The translations under genes and the position numbers were made by a program. The notes beneath the pieces are model-generated. The model ran no database searches, was not told the DNA's origin, and saw only the letters and a list, made by a program, of their open reading frames with translations. From Bacteroides sp. 224 (GTDB taxonomy: Bacteria; Bacteroidota; Bacteroidia; Bacteroidales; Bacteroidaceae), in assembly GCF_010500995.1 (NCBI RefSeq), contig NZ_QVMK01000002.1, positions 191,429-255,428 on the forward strand: a stretch of 64,000 nucleotides of DNA, in the 5' to 3' direction. Below, piece after piece: positions 45,795 to 54,142 of this stretch; position 1 is the stretch's first letter; each line of letters begins with the position of its first letter.

Positions 45795-46181
45795 TCAGAA
45801 GCCGCAAGTCCTCCTTAACGTATCTATCTGCGAATCCCATAATTCTTTTAAATCATTAACTTCATCTGTGTCGGTAAAGTCGGTGATTTCAATCACATAG
45901 TCGTTTGTAAGCTCATTGTTGCTCATTCGTATTTCGAAATATTCACGTTCGTTTTCATCATCTAACCAACGGAAACGAATATACGAGAAGGCTCTTATAG
46001 CAATAATTTCTGCATCTCTTCGTTCGGTTTTCCCCCAATAAAAAGACACTATTTTATCATTCGATATTACCTTGTCGGCAAACCAACTTTCCAACCCCGA
46101 CGGTGTGCTGATAGACGACCAGATAATGTTTTTAGCCGTTGCATTCAGCATGTATTCTAAGTGAACTTTTTCTCTTTTCAT
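45795..46181 (-). CDS. START-like (SRPBCC) domain protein
   Basis: 128 residues. MKREKVHLEYMLNATAKNIIWSSISTPSGLESWFADKV...FYWGKTERRDAEIIAIRAFSYIRFRWLDDENEREYFEIRMSNNELTNDYVIEITDF fits the helix-grip fold of the AHSA1/START family, in the form common in Bacteroidetes. The ligand is unknown. It lies 44 bp upstream of the LptF/G gene on the same strand and probably heads that operon. Confidence 0.8.
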   Translation of the reverse strand: MKREKVHLEYMLNATAKNIIWSSISTPSGLESWFADKVISNDKIVSFYWGKTERRDAEIIAIRAFSYIRFRWLDDENEREYFEIRMSNNELTNDYVIEITDFTDTDEVNDLKELWDSQIDTLRRTCGF

Positions 46182-46294
46182 AGTTGATTTCTTTTTATTC
46201 CGTGTGCCAATATAAATACTTTTTTTAAATTACAAAGTATAAATCGTACACTTTGTGTTTTTTATTATGATAAACAGAAAATAAATAGAAAAGT

Positions 46295-46325
46295 TTTGGA
46301 GATTTCAGAAAAAGCTATATCTTTG
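46295..46325 (+). promoter_or_regulatory. Consensus Bacteroides promoter for tRNA-Met
   Basis: TTTG at 46295-46298, exactly 19 bp, then TATCTTTG at 46318-46325 (TAnnTTTG). This is the best -33/-7 match in the window and lies 20 bp ahead of the tRNA. Confidence 0.85.
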
Positions 46326-46345
46326 CACCCGCAATCAGAAACGAT

Positions 46346-46419
46346 GGCGGGATAGCTCAGATGGTTAGAGCGCATGATTCATAATCATGAGGTCCCGAGT
46401 TCAATTCTCGGTCCCGCTA
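46346..46419 (+). tRNA. tRNA-Met (anticodon CAT)
   Basis: 74 nt cloverleaf: acceptor GGCGGGA/TCCCGCT with one G-T pair and discriminator A, D-arm GCTCAGATGGTTAGAGC, anticodon arm CATGA-TTCATAA-TCATG, T-arm CCGAGTTCAATTCTCGG. CCA is not encoded. The CAT anticodon could also belong to a lysidine-modified tRNA-Ile; elongator Met is the more likely reading. It lacks the initiator pattern of a mismatched first pair and GGG/CCC anticodon stem. Confidence 0.95.
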
Positions 46420-46501
46420 CATTGAAAGAATAAGGCATTTGGGAGGCTTCCACTTCCGGGTGCCTTTTCTTATTTTATATAACGCTCCTTATGGCGGTTT
46501 G

Positions 46502-46611
46502 CCACGGCCGCGGCAAAGTTTTGTTACGGCCGTAGCAAAATCTTGTTGCGGCCGCGGCAGAATCTCGTTACGGCCGTGGAAAAACCTTGTTACGGCCGTG
46601 GCAAAATCCAA
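46502..46611. repeat. 22-bp-period tandem repeat cluster, 5 units
   Basis: Five units of exactly 22 bp start at 46502, 46524, 46546, 46568 and 46590, with core TTACGGCCGTGGCAAAATCT. The core has an imperfect palindrome (ACGGCCGT). It lies downstream of the tRNA in otherwise empty sequence (46420-46796), and its GC content contrasts sharply with the flanks. Confidence 0.9.
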
Positions 46612-46796
46612 CAATCGTTGGGAGATGATAAGCAGCCAAAGCACATGTCATTCCACAAGAACCGCATTATTTAAGTATAAGAACAAGTCGGTTTTTCTTT
46701 TAATCACCGAGCTTTTAGCTTATTTTATACCCTCCAGGTTCCTCTGTTCAATCAATTATAAGTATTTTTGCCTCTCACCATCAAAATTCCATTCAG

Positions 46797-47843
46797 ATGA
46801 AGACTTATTATATTATACTATCAACAATAATTATGGCATTTACTTCTTGTACACAAAAAGAGAATATGAAACAAGGTATTTATGAAGGAGAAGAGATTTC
46901 GGACATAGCCCGGATATACCGAGATAAAGAATCTAAAGCCTGCTTTCTTACTATCGACACAGAAGGCTCATGGAGCCTATACGCAGGCAAACAAGTAGAG
47001 TCTATCGATTTTTCCCAACCTATTTTAAAAGGAGACAAGACTGGAACTTATCCGGTTAACATCAACGATTCCATTCGTTATTATTTTCAGCTCAACACAG
47101 AAAAAGGAAAAGGTATTCTGGCCGAAACTCATTTGCCCATGACGGGCGGCTTTAACTTCAGAGACTTAGGAGGTATTCGCACACAAGATGGTCACCATGT
47201 TAAATGGGGCAAATTTATACGCACAGATGAGTTGCACCAATTAACAGAGGCCGATCTTCGCTATTTATCTTCTATTCCTATTATTTCTGTTGTGGACTTT
47301 AGAGGGCAAATGGAAATAGATAATGCACCAGACATTTTGCCGGCTTCCGTAAAGAATGCATATCCTCTATCAATTCACCCGGGAAATATTTTAGAGCTAC
47401 AAGACATAGCAAAAAGTGGAAGCCTCAATCTGGAAAAGGTTATGATAACCATTAATGAGTATCTGGTATCTGACAGTACATTTATCAACCAATACAAAGA
47501 ATTCTTCTCTATCTTACAAGATGAAAGCAAAGTACCTGTAATTTTCCATTGCACCGCCGGCAAAGACCGTACAGGTATGGGAGCCGCCCTTATACTTTTT
47601 GCTTTGGGAGTGAATGAGGAAATGATTTATGAAAACTACCTGGCTTCGAACATTTACTTAAAAGAGAAGTACGCGGAAGATATTCGAAAAAATCCGCAAA
47701 TGGAAGCTGTACTTACCGTGAAGAAAGAGTTTTTAGAAGCAGGCATCAATAAGATAAAAGAGTTATATGGTACTCCGGAAAATTACCTGACTCAGAAGTT
47801 GGGAGTAGATATAGAACGCTTCCGGGAAATGTATTTGGATTAG
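46797..47843 (+). CDS. Tyrosine-protein phosphatase-like lipoprotein
   Basis: 348 residues. Lipoprotein signal with lipobox AFTSC (Cys18). Residues about 115-345 form a Y_phosphatase3-type domain: NFRDLGGIRTQDG, VVDFRG and the P-loop HCTAGKDRTGM with nucleophile C252 and R258. The N-terminal 100 residues resemble a small beta-rich accessory domain. It should act on phosphotyrosine or another phosphate ester outside the cytoplasmic membrane; the target is unknown. A terminator hairpin follows the stop. Confidence 0.87.
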   Translation: MKTYYIILSTIIMAFTSCTQKENMKQGIYEGEEISDIARIYRDKESKACFLTIDTEGSWSLYAGKQVESIDFSQPILKGDKTGTYPVNINDSIRYYFQLNTEKGKGILAETHLPMTGGFNFRDLGGIRTQDGHHVKWGKFIRTDELHQLTEADLRYLSSIPIISVVDFRGQMEIDNAPDILPASVKNAYPLSIHPGNILELQDIAKSGSLNLEKVMITINEYLVSDSTFINQYKEFFSILQDESKVPVIFHCTAGKDRTGMGAALILFALGVNEEMIYENYLASNIYLKEKYAEDIRKNPQMEAVLTVKKEFLEAGINKIKELYGTPENYLTQKLGVDIERFREMYLD

Positions 47844-47849
47844 ATAGCA

Positions 47850-47873
47850 CCGTGCGGAAGCGCGACCGCACGG
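47850..47873. terminator. Intrinsic terminator hairpin between convergent genes
   Basis: CCGTGCG (47850-47856) pairs perfectly with CGCACGG (47867-47873) around a 10-nt loop. It is followed by AACTTTCATC on the plus strand; the T-tract is weak. Confidence 0.6.
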
Positions 47874-47884
47874 AACTTTCATCA

Positions 47885-48349
47885 TTATCTCTTAAACCGC
47901 CATTCAAAACCTCTTCTATACTGCTTGCTGTCTTCGGGATCTGTATAATCCATCGCACCTTCAAATGATAAAGATGATGTAGTTAGCATGCGAATTGCAT
48001 ATCTATTGTCTTCTACAGGAACATTAGGCAAGTCATCGATCAATACAGTATCGTTAGCCATTATCCAAACAAATAAATGTGGGGATTCTTCATTTTGCTT
48101 CCGCAATTCGCCTGTTCCGTCTTCTTTGAATACAATAGTTGCTTTCCATTCGTCTTTTTCACCTTCCGGATCATCCTCAACCTCTACCTTTTCCGGAAAG
48201 CCTAACGGATATTGCCATGCTGTAGCACTTTTGTAGTGCCAAACTCCTACAACTAATGATTTTACTTTATCATCATCATCCGAACAGGAAATAAATCCAA
48301 TGCATAAAACCGCTATCAATAAAGCAGACATTAATTTGATTTTCTTCAT
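47885..48349 (-). CDS. Small lipoprotein with lipocalin-like pattern, function unknown
   Basis: 154 residues. Lipobox CIGFISC (Cys22) followed by an acidic stretch SDDDDK, a common Bacteroides signal for surface lipoproteins. The mature part (VVGVWHYKSATAW..., TIVFKEDGTGELRK, LFVWIMANDTVLI, LSFEGAM, FEWRFKR) shows the beta-strand pattern of lipocalin-like single-domain proteins. No partner gene nearby suggests a role. Confidence 0.75.
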   Translation of the reverse strand: MKKIKLMSALLIAVLCIGFISCSDDDDKVKSLVVGVWHYKSATAWQYPLGFPEKVEVEDDPEGEKDEWKATIVFKEDGTGELRKQNEESPHLFVWIMANDTVLIDDLPNVPVEDNRYAIRMLTTSSLSFEGAMDYTDPEDSKQYRRGFEWRFKR

Positions 48350-48724
48350 TGCTATAAGTTTAATCTAAATCTATCAGTTCCCTAATGATAGTATTTACTT
48401 TTATGTATAGTGCAAGGAACACAGCACAAAGCTGTACACTATATACCCTCAAGAATTGAATCCAATTCTTCCATACACTATAGCAATTCAATAAGATTAT
48501 GGAAACAGTTTTGCCAAAGTGTGTTTGATAGTACAAATTTAAGTTTTAATTTGGATTCGAGAGTAATAGTGGAGTATTTTTTTAAGGTCAGGGCTTTAAA
48601 CATATTCTTATGCTATGATAAGAACGCTACATAATAAAGAAAGCCGGAACTGTGCGTGAGGATTGCACAATTCCGGCTGAAAAGAAACAGTAAGTCTAGT
48701 TAAGTCAGCTATATATTTTTATTA
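48350..48724. other. Non-coding gap with small dyads
   Basis: 375 bp without a credible gene. It holds a perfect AAGAATTG/CAATTCTT hairpin at 48451-48470 and the terminator at 48642-48678. Nothing else stands out. Confidence 0.5.
48642..48678 (-). terminator. Intrinsic terminator of the Ser-rich lipoprotein gene
   Basis: AGCCGGAACTGTGC (48642-48655) pairs with GCACAATTCCGGCT (48665-48678) with one mismatch; on the minus strand it is followed by TTTCTTTATT. It lies 47 bp after the stop codon at 48725. Confidence 0.8.
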
Positions 48725-49708
48725 TTATCTTCTTGAACCACTACTTGAGCGCGAAGAGCTACTGCTTGAAGAAGAGCGCGAAGAACCACCTCCTGTACTC
48801 CTGCTGCTACTGCCGCCCGATGAACTTCTTGATGAGTTTACAGAACTATTACTTCTACTTGATGACCTGTTGCTGTTCGAAGAAGACGAAGAGTTACTAC
48901 TTGGGCGAGTAGTTGTATTCTTGTTATTATCCGAAGAAGAGCTACTATTTGAACGAGAAGAGCTTGTTCTACCCGACGAATTAGATGAGCTATTCCTACT
49001 TGGCGATGTACTTACATTATTACTATTCCGTTGAGAAGACGACCGCGAAGTAGTTGACTCGCTTCTACGTGAAGTATTGGTATTACTTGATTGACGTGCG
49101 CTATTGGGGCGTACTTTTACCGAGCCAAAGTCCGATCTACGGTTTGTTGTATATACATTATCACGTCTTACACTGTATGCACCTCCGTAAACATCATGTC
49201 TGTAGCGTCCACGGTAATAGCTTACATTATTGTGTTGTGTACGGTAATGCCCACCTCTATAAGAAGTATAATGATGTGGCTTGTCGTAATAGAAGTGGTG
49301 ATGGTTAGAATAGTGAGCATATACTCTAAACTGCCATCTGTTGCCTGTTACATAAATGGGGCGATAGAAGTATTCAACACCAATAAATCTACGATACTGA
49401 CCGGCACTCAATACCCAACGCAAGTCGTCATTCCGGATGTCGAGCATTTGATAATAACGATCCATTGCCCAAGCTTCTCCGCGAAGCACATCGTCCATCA
49501 AATAACCTACAGAGTAAGCAAAATCGTAGTTGATTTCGTACACGTCGTTATATTGCATGGTACTCATATTCAATTCATAAGCCATTTTATCTGTAAGGAA
49601 GCGAGTTTCTACGCGTATATCGTTAGTACTCATGGCGGCCACGGTTGTTGTGGTACAGCTTGATACTGTCATTCCGATGGCAAATAGTATAATCATCATT
49701 CGTTTCAT
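48725..49708 (-). CDS. Lipoprotein with Ser/Arg/Asn-rich low-complexity tail
   Basis: 327 residues. Lipobox VSSC (Cys18). Residues about 30-120 are an ordered helical region (LTDKMAYELNMSTMQYNDVYEINYDFAYSVGYLMDDVL...LDIRNDDLRWVLSAGQYRRFI), about 120-185 are rich in Tyr and His (HYSNHHHFYYDKPHHYTSYRGGHYR), and about 200-327 are almost purely Ser, Arg, Asn, Thr and Gly. The ordered part resembles small Bacteroides lipoproteins of unknown function. The tail is basic and presumably disordered and might bind polyanions; that is inference. Confidence 0.75.
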   Translation of the reverse strand: MKRMMIILFAIGMTVSSCTTTTVAAMSTNDIRVETRFLTDKMAYELNMSTMQYNDVYEINYDFAYSVGYLMDDVLRGEAWAMDRYYQMLDIRNDDLRWVLSAGQYRRFIGVEYFYRPIYVTGNRWQFRVYAHYSNHHHFYYDKPHHYTSYRGGHYRTQHNNVSYYRGRYRHDVYGGAYSVRRDNVYTTNRRSDFGSVKVRPNSARQSSNTNTSRRSESTTSRSSSQRNSNNVSTSPSRNSSSNSSGRTSSSRSNSSSSSDNNKNTTTRPSSNSSSSSNSNRSSSRSNSSVNSSRSSSGGSSSRSTGGGSSRSSSSSSSSRSSSGSRR

Positions 49709-49824
49709 AACTTCGGTTTTTAAGAGTTATTACTTTCTTTATTTCTCTCTACAACAAAATTAGGATGAGAAAACTCCCCATCCTAATGTATCTCTCTAAA
49801 CATGCATAGGGATTTCCCTATCAC

Positions 49825-50658
49825 TTATACCAACTTAAGGCCGCCAGGGTTTATTACAATCAACCGTTTCTTATATAAATCGCCTACCGCTTTCTTGAAT
49901 GTTTTCTTGCTTACTCCAAATGTTGCGTAAATATCGTCGGCATCGCTTTTATCATTAAATGGAGTACTTCCTCCCTGATCTTTAATGTATTGCAGCAATG
50001 TTTGCGAAAAGTCTCCCACCTTTTCCAGTCCGGGCTTTTGCAGTATCAGGTCGATTTTACCATCAGGGCGTACTTGTTTGATGTAAGCTTTCAGTTTATC
50101 TCCAGTATATAGGGTTTGGAATATTTCGCTGTCGTACAGAAGTCCGCCAAATTGATTATCTATGATGGCTTTAAAACCAAGATCCGTTTTCTGCCAGATC
50201 AGAATATCTACCTCATCACCCGATTGGTAAGTAGGTTCTTCTGTTGAAAGATAACGTTCCACTTTGGCAGAGCCTACAATACGGTAGCTTTCTTCATCAA
50301 GATGTGCATGGATCACATACTTCTTGCCCACTTGCATCTTCATCTTCTGCTCGCGGAAGGGAACAAACAAATCTTTCATTAACCCCCAATTCAGAAAAGC
50401 TCCAAACTCATTTACCCACGAAACCTCCAAGCAGGCAAATTCACCAACTTGCACAAATGGGGTAAGGGTAGTTGCAATCAGTCGTTCTTCACTATCAAGG
50501 TATAGAAATACCTCCAACCACTCTCCTACTTCGACTCCTTCGGGCACATAGCGAGAGGGCAATAAAATCTCTCCCTGGTCATCTCCATCCAAATAAAGAC
50601 CGAAGTCTACCGTCTTCACCACCTGTAATGTATTGAATTTACCTAATTCGATGCTCAT
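49825..50658 (-). CDS. S1-domain RNA-binding protein, CvfB-like
   Basis: 277 residues, usual for the CvfB/YitL family. Several S1-like modules are visible: VKTVDFGLYLDGDDQGEILLPSRYVPEGVEVGEWLEVFLYLDSEERLIATT, CLEVSWVNEFGAFLNWGLMKDLFVPFREQ and WQKTDLGFKAIIDNQFGGLLYDSEIFQTLYTGDKLKAYIKQVRPDGKIDLIL. The C-terminal region (FGVSKKTFKKAVGDLYKKRLIVINPGGLKLV) is the winged-helix part. It binds RNA in the cytoplasm; related proteins affect virulence gene expression in Gram-positive bacteria. Confidence 0.88.
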   Translation of the reverse strand: MSIELGKFNTLQVVKTVDFGLYLDGDDQGEILLPSRYVPEGVEVGEWLEVFLYLDSEERLIATTLTPFVQVGEFACLEVSWVNEFGAFLNWGLMKDLFVPFREQKMKMQVGKKYVIHAHLDEESYRIVGSAKVERYLSTEEPTYQSGDEVDILIWQKTDLGFKAIIDNQFGGLLYDSEIFQTLYTGDKLKAYIKQVRPDGKIDLILQKPGLEKVGDFSQTLLQYIKDQGGSTPFNDKSDADDIYATFGVSKKTFKKAVGDLYKKRLIVINPGGLKLV

Positions 50659-50827
50659 ATTTTATCTATTTACAAACAAATGTACATGATATTTTCTAAA
50701 TTAAATAAAGAACAAAGAATTTAAACTCTTTTTTATATAGAAGTGAACAATCTGAAAGTTCTGGTGTTTATTCTTTAAACAAAAATGAGAAATGATGATT
50801 TAATTTTTAGTTTTAATAAGCAGAAGT

Positions 50828-51094
50828 CGAGTCCGCTGTAACCGGTAGAGTAAGCACAAAAGCTGCAAGACAGATTCAACCCAGCAACGGAAAAGGACGT
50901 AAACGTCCAAACAAAAGATCAACGAGACGCCTAAAGGCTGCAAAAGAATCCTTCAGCGCTGTTCTTACTCTAACGAGACTCGCAAAAATTTAAAAGTTTA
51001 AGACCTATAATAACCTAAAGCTTAATAGTTTGTTGATTAATAGTAGTAGCATGAATGCGTTGGAGTCAAGTTTGATTCCGGCGCATTTTATTTT
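50828..51094 (+). ncRNA. Candidate structured non-coding RNA ending at an intrinsic terminator
   Basis: In a 651-bp gene-free gap, nested complementary segments occur: CGAGTC (50828-50833) with GACTCG (50977-50982), inside it TAGAGTAAG (50846-50854) with CTTACTCTA (50964-50972), and inside that a GGACGT/ACGTCC hairpin (50895-50908) and GCCT/AGGC (50929-50938). Downstream AATGCG-TT-GGAGTCAA pairs with TTGATTCC-GG-CGCATT (51054-51087) and is followed by TTATTTT, a plus-strand terminator. A weak TAGTTTTA box precedes the fold. The family is not recognised; a 6S-type RNA is conceivable. The strand rests on the terminator; a minus-strand transcript starting near 50985 cannot be excluded. Confidence 0.5.
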
Positions 51095-51243
51095 CACTTC
51101 TACGGCGCTATTAATATTTCTCTTTTAACCATAGATGCTCCCGAAAGCGACAGAGCTAAAGACCGCGATATCGCTTTACGGTTTGTAAAATGAAGGTCTG
51201 AAATAGCATTATTGCTCCACGGATTTCCGTTGTAAATGTTATA

Positions 51244-51284
51244 AGGTGGCTTAGCCTTTGGTATCAACCAACGCTAAGCCACCT
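51244..51284. terminator. Strong hairpin terminator after fucP
   Basis: AGGTGGCTTAGC (51244-51255) pairs perfectly with GCTAAGCCACCT (51273-51284), extended inward by TTGGT/ACCAA. It is followed by GTCTTTATT on the plus strand and lies 26 bp beyond the fucP stop on the minus strand. From 51095 to 51243 I see no gene, only small dyads. Confidence 0.75.
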
Positions 51285-51309
51285 GTCTTTATTAGGGAGA
51301 ATATTCTAA

Positions 51310-52632
51310 TTAATTCTTCGACTGTTTATAACCTATAAACGAACGGTATCCATAAATCGCCACCACTACGAAACAAATGAATGGCAGAATAAAAGATACA
51401 TTAACAGCAGGCATTCCCCAAACTGTTTGAGTATCAATAATAGAGGCTTGCAGAGGAGGCAATATGGAGCCACCAAGTATGGCCATAATTAATCCGGCTG
51501 CTCCGAATTTAGCATCTTCGCCTAAGCCTTCCAAGGCAATGCCATAGATAGTAGGAAACATTAAAGACATACAGGCAGAAACACCCACCAGGCAATACAG
51601 GCCATATATATCCTGAAATCCGATTACTCCGATTGTTAACACTCCCGCAGCGATGGAAAGTATCAGCAACAGTTTACCGGGATTAAGATAGCGCAATAAG
51701 AAAGTACAGATAAAGCGACTCACGCAGAATATAATCATGGCAATGATGTTATATCTTTGCGAAAGTACTTCCGCAGCCTTTTCTCCCATTCCCTGCTCCA
51801 TAAAAATACGGGTACCGTACTGAATAATGAATGTCCAGCACATAATCTGTGCACCTACATAGAAGAATTGAGCAACCACTCCTTCGCGATAACGTGCCAG
51901 AGAGAAGATTCTCTTGAGGGTAGGACCGAAGTTTATAGAATGAGACTGATCTGCATTTTTAGGCATCTTTGCAAAGCGGATTAATAAGAACATACCTAAA
52001 ATAATGAGCCCAATAATCAGATAGGGAGTAATCAGTACACTTAAATCCGATTCTTTAAGTACAGCAAATTCCGCATCGGAAAGGTTGGCACGGTCGGCTG
52101 TTTCCATAGGGTCTAACTTTGCCTGAATAAAATTCATGGCTACATACATTCCTAACAAAGAGCCCATTGGGTTAAAAGATTGCGCCATATTTAAACGTCT
52201 GGTTGCCGTTTCCTCCGTTCCCATCGAAAGAATGTAGGGGTTGGCACTGGTTTCCAGAAAGGAAAGTCCACAAGTCAGGATGAAATACGCTAAAAGGAAA
52301 GGATAGTATTCGCCGGTCATCTTAGCCGGGAAAAAGAGAAAAGCACCGATTGCATAAAGCCCTAATCCCAACAGTATACCTGCTTTATAAGAGTATTTAC
52401 GAATAAAGATGGCAGCCGGAAAGGCCATAGCAAAATATCCACCATAAAAGGCAACCTGCACTAAAGCGCCATCTGTTACGCTCATTCGGAATATTTTCGA
52501 GAATGCCTTTACCATTGGGTTGGTAATATCATTAGCAAATCCCCAAAGGGCAAAGCAGAAAGTAATCAGAATAAATGGTATCAGGTAATTAACTCCGTCT
52601 TTACTCAATAAGGGTTGTTTAGTGTTTTTCAT
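51310..52632 (-). CDS. fucP: L-fucose:H+ symporter (MFS)
   Basis: 440 residues with about twelve membrane segments. FucP-family landmarks are LIPFILITFCFALWGFANDITNPMVKAF, near the N-terminus, AFYGGYFAMAFPAAIFIRKYSYKAGILLGLGLYAIGAFLFFPA and FLETSANPYILSMG. It carries fucose across the inner membrane. It is third in the operon after fucI and the kinase, 26 bp from the latter. Confidence 0.92.
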   Translation of the reverse strand: MKNTKQPLLSKDGVNYLIPFILITFCFALWGFANDITNPMVKAFSKIFRMSVTDGALVQVAFYGGYFAMAFPAAIFIRKYSYKAGILLGLGLYAIGAFLFFPAKMTGEYYPFLLAYFILTCGLSFLETSANPYILSMGTEETATRRLNMAQSFNPMGSLLGMYVAMNFIQAKLDPMETADRANLSDAEFAVLKESDLSVLITPYLIIGLIILGMFLLIRFAKMPKNADQSHSINFGPTLKRIFSLARYREGVVAQFFYVGAQIMCWTFIIQYGTRIFMEQGMGEKAAEVLSQRYNIIAMIIFCVSRFICTFLLRYLNPGKLLLILSIAAGVLTIGVIGFQDIYGLYCLVGVSACMSLMFPTIYGIALEGLGEDAKFGAAGLIMAILGGSILPPLQASIIDTQTVWGMPAVNVSFILPFICFVVVAIYGYRSFIGYKQSKN

Positions 52633-52658
52633 TATTTTACGGTCTTTAGTTTATTGGT

Positions 52659-54080
52659 TTATGAACTTGGATAATAAGTTTGCAAGATAACACTATTTAT
52701 CACAATATCTTTTAATTCACGAACAGAAAATATCTCTTTCTTGGCTAAAGCCTGCACTAAGATATTTCCCATGGCAGTAGCTTCCACCGGACCGGCTTGT
52801 ACCGGAATGCCCAAATAATTGGCCGTCAATTGGTTTAAAAGTTTATTCTGACACCCTCCACCAATGATGTGCAATTGCTTTATGGGAGCAGGCAGGCATT
52901 TATTCATCTGATCTACGCCTTGCTTATACCGATAGGCCAGTGATTCGGTTACGCATCGCATAAATTCTCCCGGAGTTTGGGGAACGTATAAATTATGGGC
53001 TTCGCAATAACGAACTACCGCCTCCTCCATAGAAGAAGGATTCTGAAAAGAAACATCATCTACGGGAATAATGGTACGGCAGGGAGATTGAATGGCGGCT
53101 TCAATCAATGAGTCAAAGTCACATTCCACTCCACGGGCTTTCCATTCGGCCATCAAGCGTTGCAAAATCCACAACCCTGTAATATTTTGAAGAAAGCGAA
53201 TTTTTCCGTTTACTCCGCCTTCATTGGTAAATCCGCCTAAGCGGGCTTCTTCGGTAAGAATAGGTTCATCTACCTCAATACCCAATAAAGACCAGGTTCC
53301 GGAGCTAAGAAATGCGGCGTCTTTTGTTAAGGAAGGTACGGCAATCACAGCACTTGCTGTATCGTGTGAGCCAACGGCAATTACATCTACCGGATAGTTT
53401 AAACCGATTTCTTCGGCTACTTCTTTTTTCAATTGTCCGCGTATGGTGCCGGGCTTAATTATCTTTCCAAAGATAGATGCAGGAAGTCCTAACTGTTCAA
53501 TCAGTTTGTAAGACCATTCGCCTTCGCAGGCATTCAGCATTTCGGAGGTAGAAGCAATACAGTATTCATTGGTTGCTTCTTCTGTAAGGAAATAGCTAAA
53601 AAGGTCGGGCATAAAAAGAAGCTTATCGGCTATATCCAGTTGCTTGCTATTGGCTTTCTTTAAGCTGTATAATTGAAAAAGCGTATTAATAGGCATCACC
53701 TGAATACCGGTATCGGCATAATGCGCAGTTTCATTAATCAGGGTAAAAACTTCATCAGGCAAACCATCCGTTCGCGGATCGCGGTAACATACCGGATTTC
53801 CTACAAGGTTGCCATCTTTATCTATAAAGCCGAAATCTACTCCCCAGGTATCTACAGCTATGCCTTCTATCTTATAGCCGGCTTGTACTGCCTTCTTTAG
53901 CCCTGTCTTCATTTCTTCGAACAAAGCTAAGAAATCCCAGTAAATATGATATCCTAATTTGATTTGGCGATTGGGAAAGCGATAGATTTCCTCAAGCATT
54001 AATCGGTCTCCGGCGATGGAACCCGCCATTACACGGCCGCTTCCACCCCCAAAGTCCACTGCTAAGTACACGTTTTTCAT
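52659..54080 (-). CDS. FGGY-family kinase, rhamnulokinase-like, acting as L-fuculokinase
   Basis: 473 residues. The FGGY ATPase core shows VDFGGGSGRVMAGSI, GIAVDTWGVDFGFID, GSHDTASAVIAVPS, FLSSGTWSLLGIE and HIIGGGCQNKLLNQLTANYLGIPVQAGPVEATAMGN. The sequence style is RhaB-like (first motif with GSGRV) and not E. coli FucK-like, yet it lies between fucI and fucP. Phosphorylation of L-fuculose is the likely job; rhamnulose remains an alternative. Confidence 0.87.
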   Translation of the reverse strand: MKNVYLAVDFGGGSGRVMAGSIAGDRLMLEEIYRFPNRQIKLGYHIYWDFLALFEEMKTGLKKAVQAGYKIEGIAVDTWGVDFGFIDKDGNLVGNPVCYRDPRTDGLPDEVFTLINETAHYADTGIQVMPINTLFQLYSLKKANSKQLDIADKLLFMPDLFSYFLTEEATNEYCIASTSEMLNACEGEWSYKLIEQLGLPASIFGKIIKPGTIRGQLKKEVAEEIGLNYPVDVIAVGSHDTASAVIAVPSLTKDAAFLSSGTWSLLGIEVDEPILTEEARLGGFTNEGGVNGKIRFLQNITGLWILQRLMAEWKARGVECDFDSLIEAAIQSPCRTIIPVDDVSFQNPSSMEEAVVRYCEAHNLYVPQTPGEFMRCVTESLAYRYKQGVDQMNKCLPAPIKQLHIIGGGCQNKLLNQLTANYLGIPVQAGPVEATAMGNILVQALAKKEIFSVRELKDIVINSVILQTYYPSS

Positions 54081-54142
54081 AGGATTAGATTCTCACTGTT
54101 AAACAGTGCAAGTTGTATCCTTATAATGATTCATTATATTGC

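Noticed and set aside
46502..46611. CRISPR array
   Set aside because: Units are directly adjacent with 22-bp period and no spacers, and no cas genes are present.
46439..46885. A 148-codon plus-strand open frame after the tRNA
   Set aside because: It reads the 22-bp tandem repeat and then overlaps the phosphatase gene in another frame; no family pattern and no start signal.
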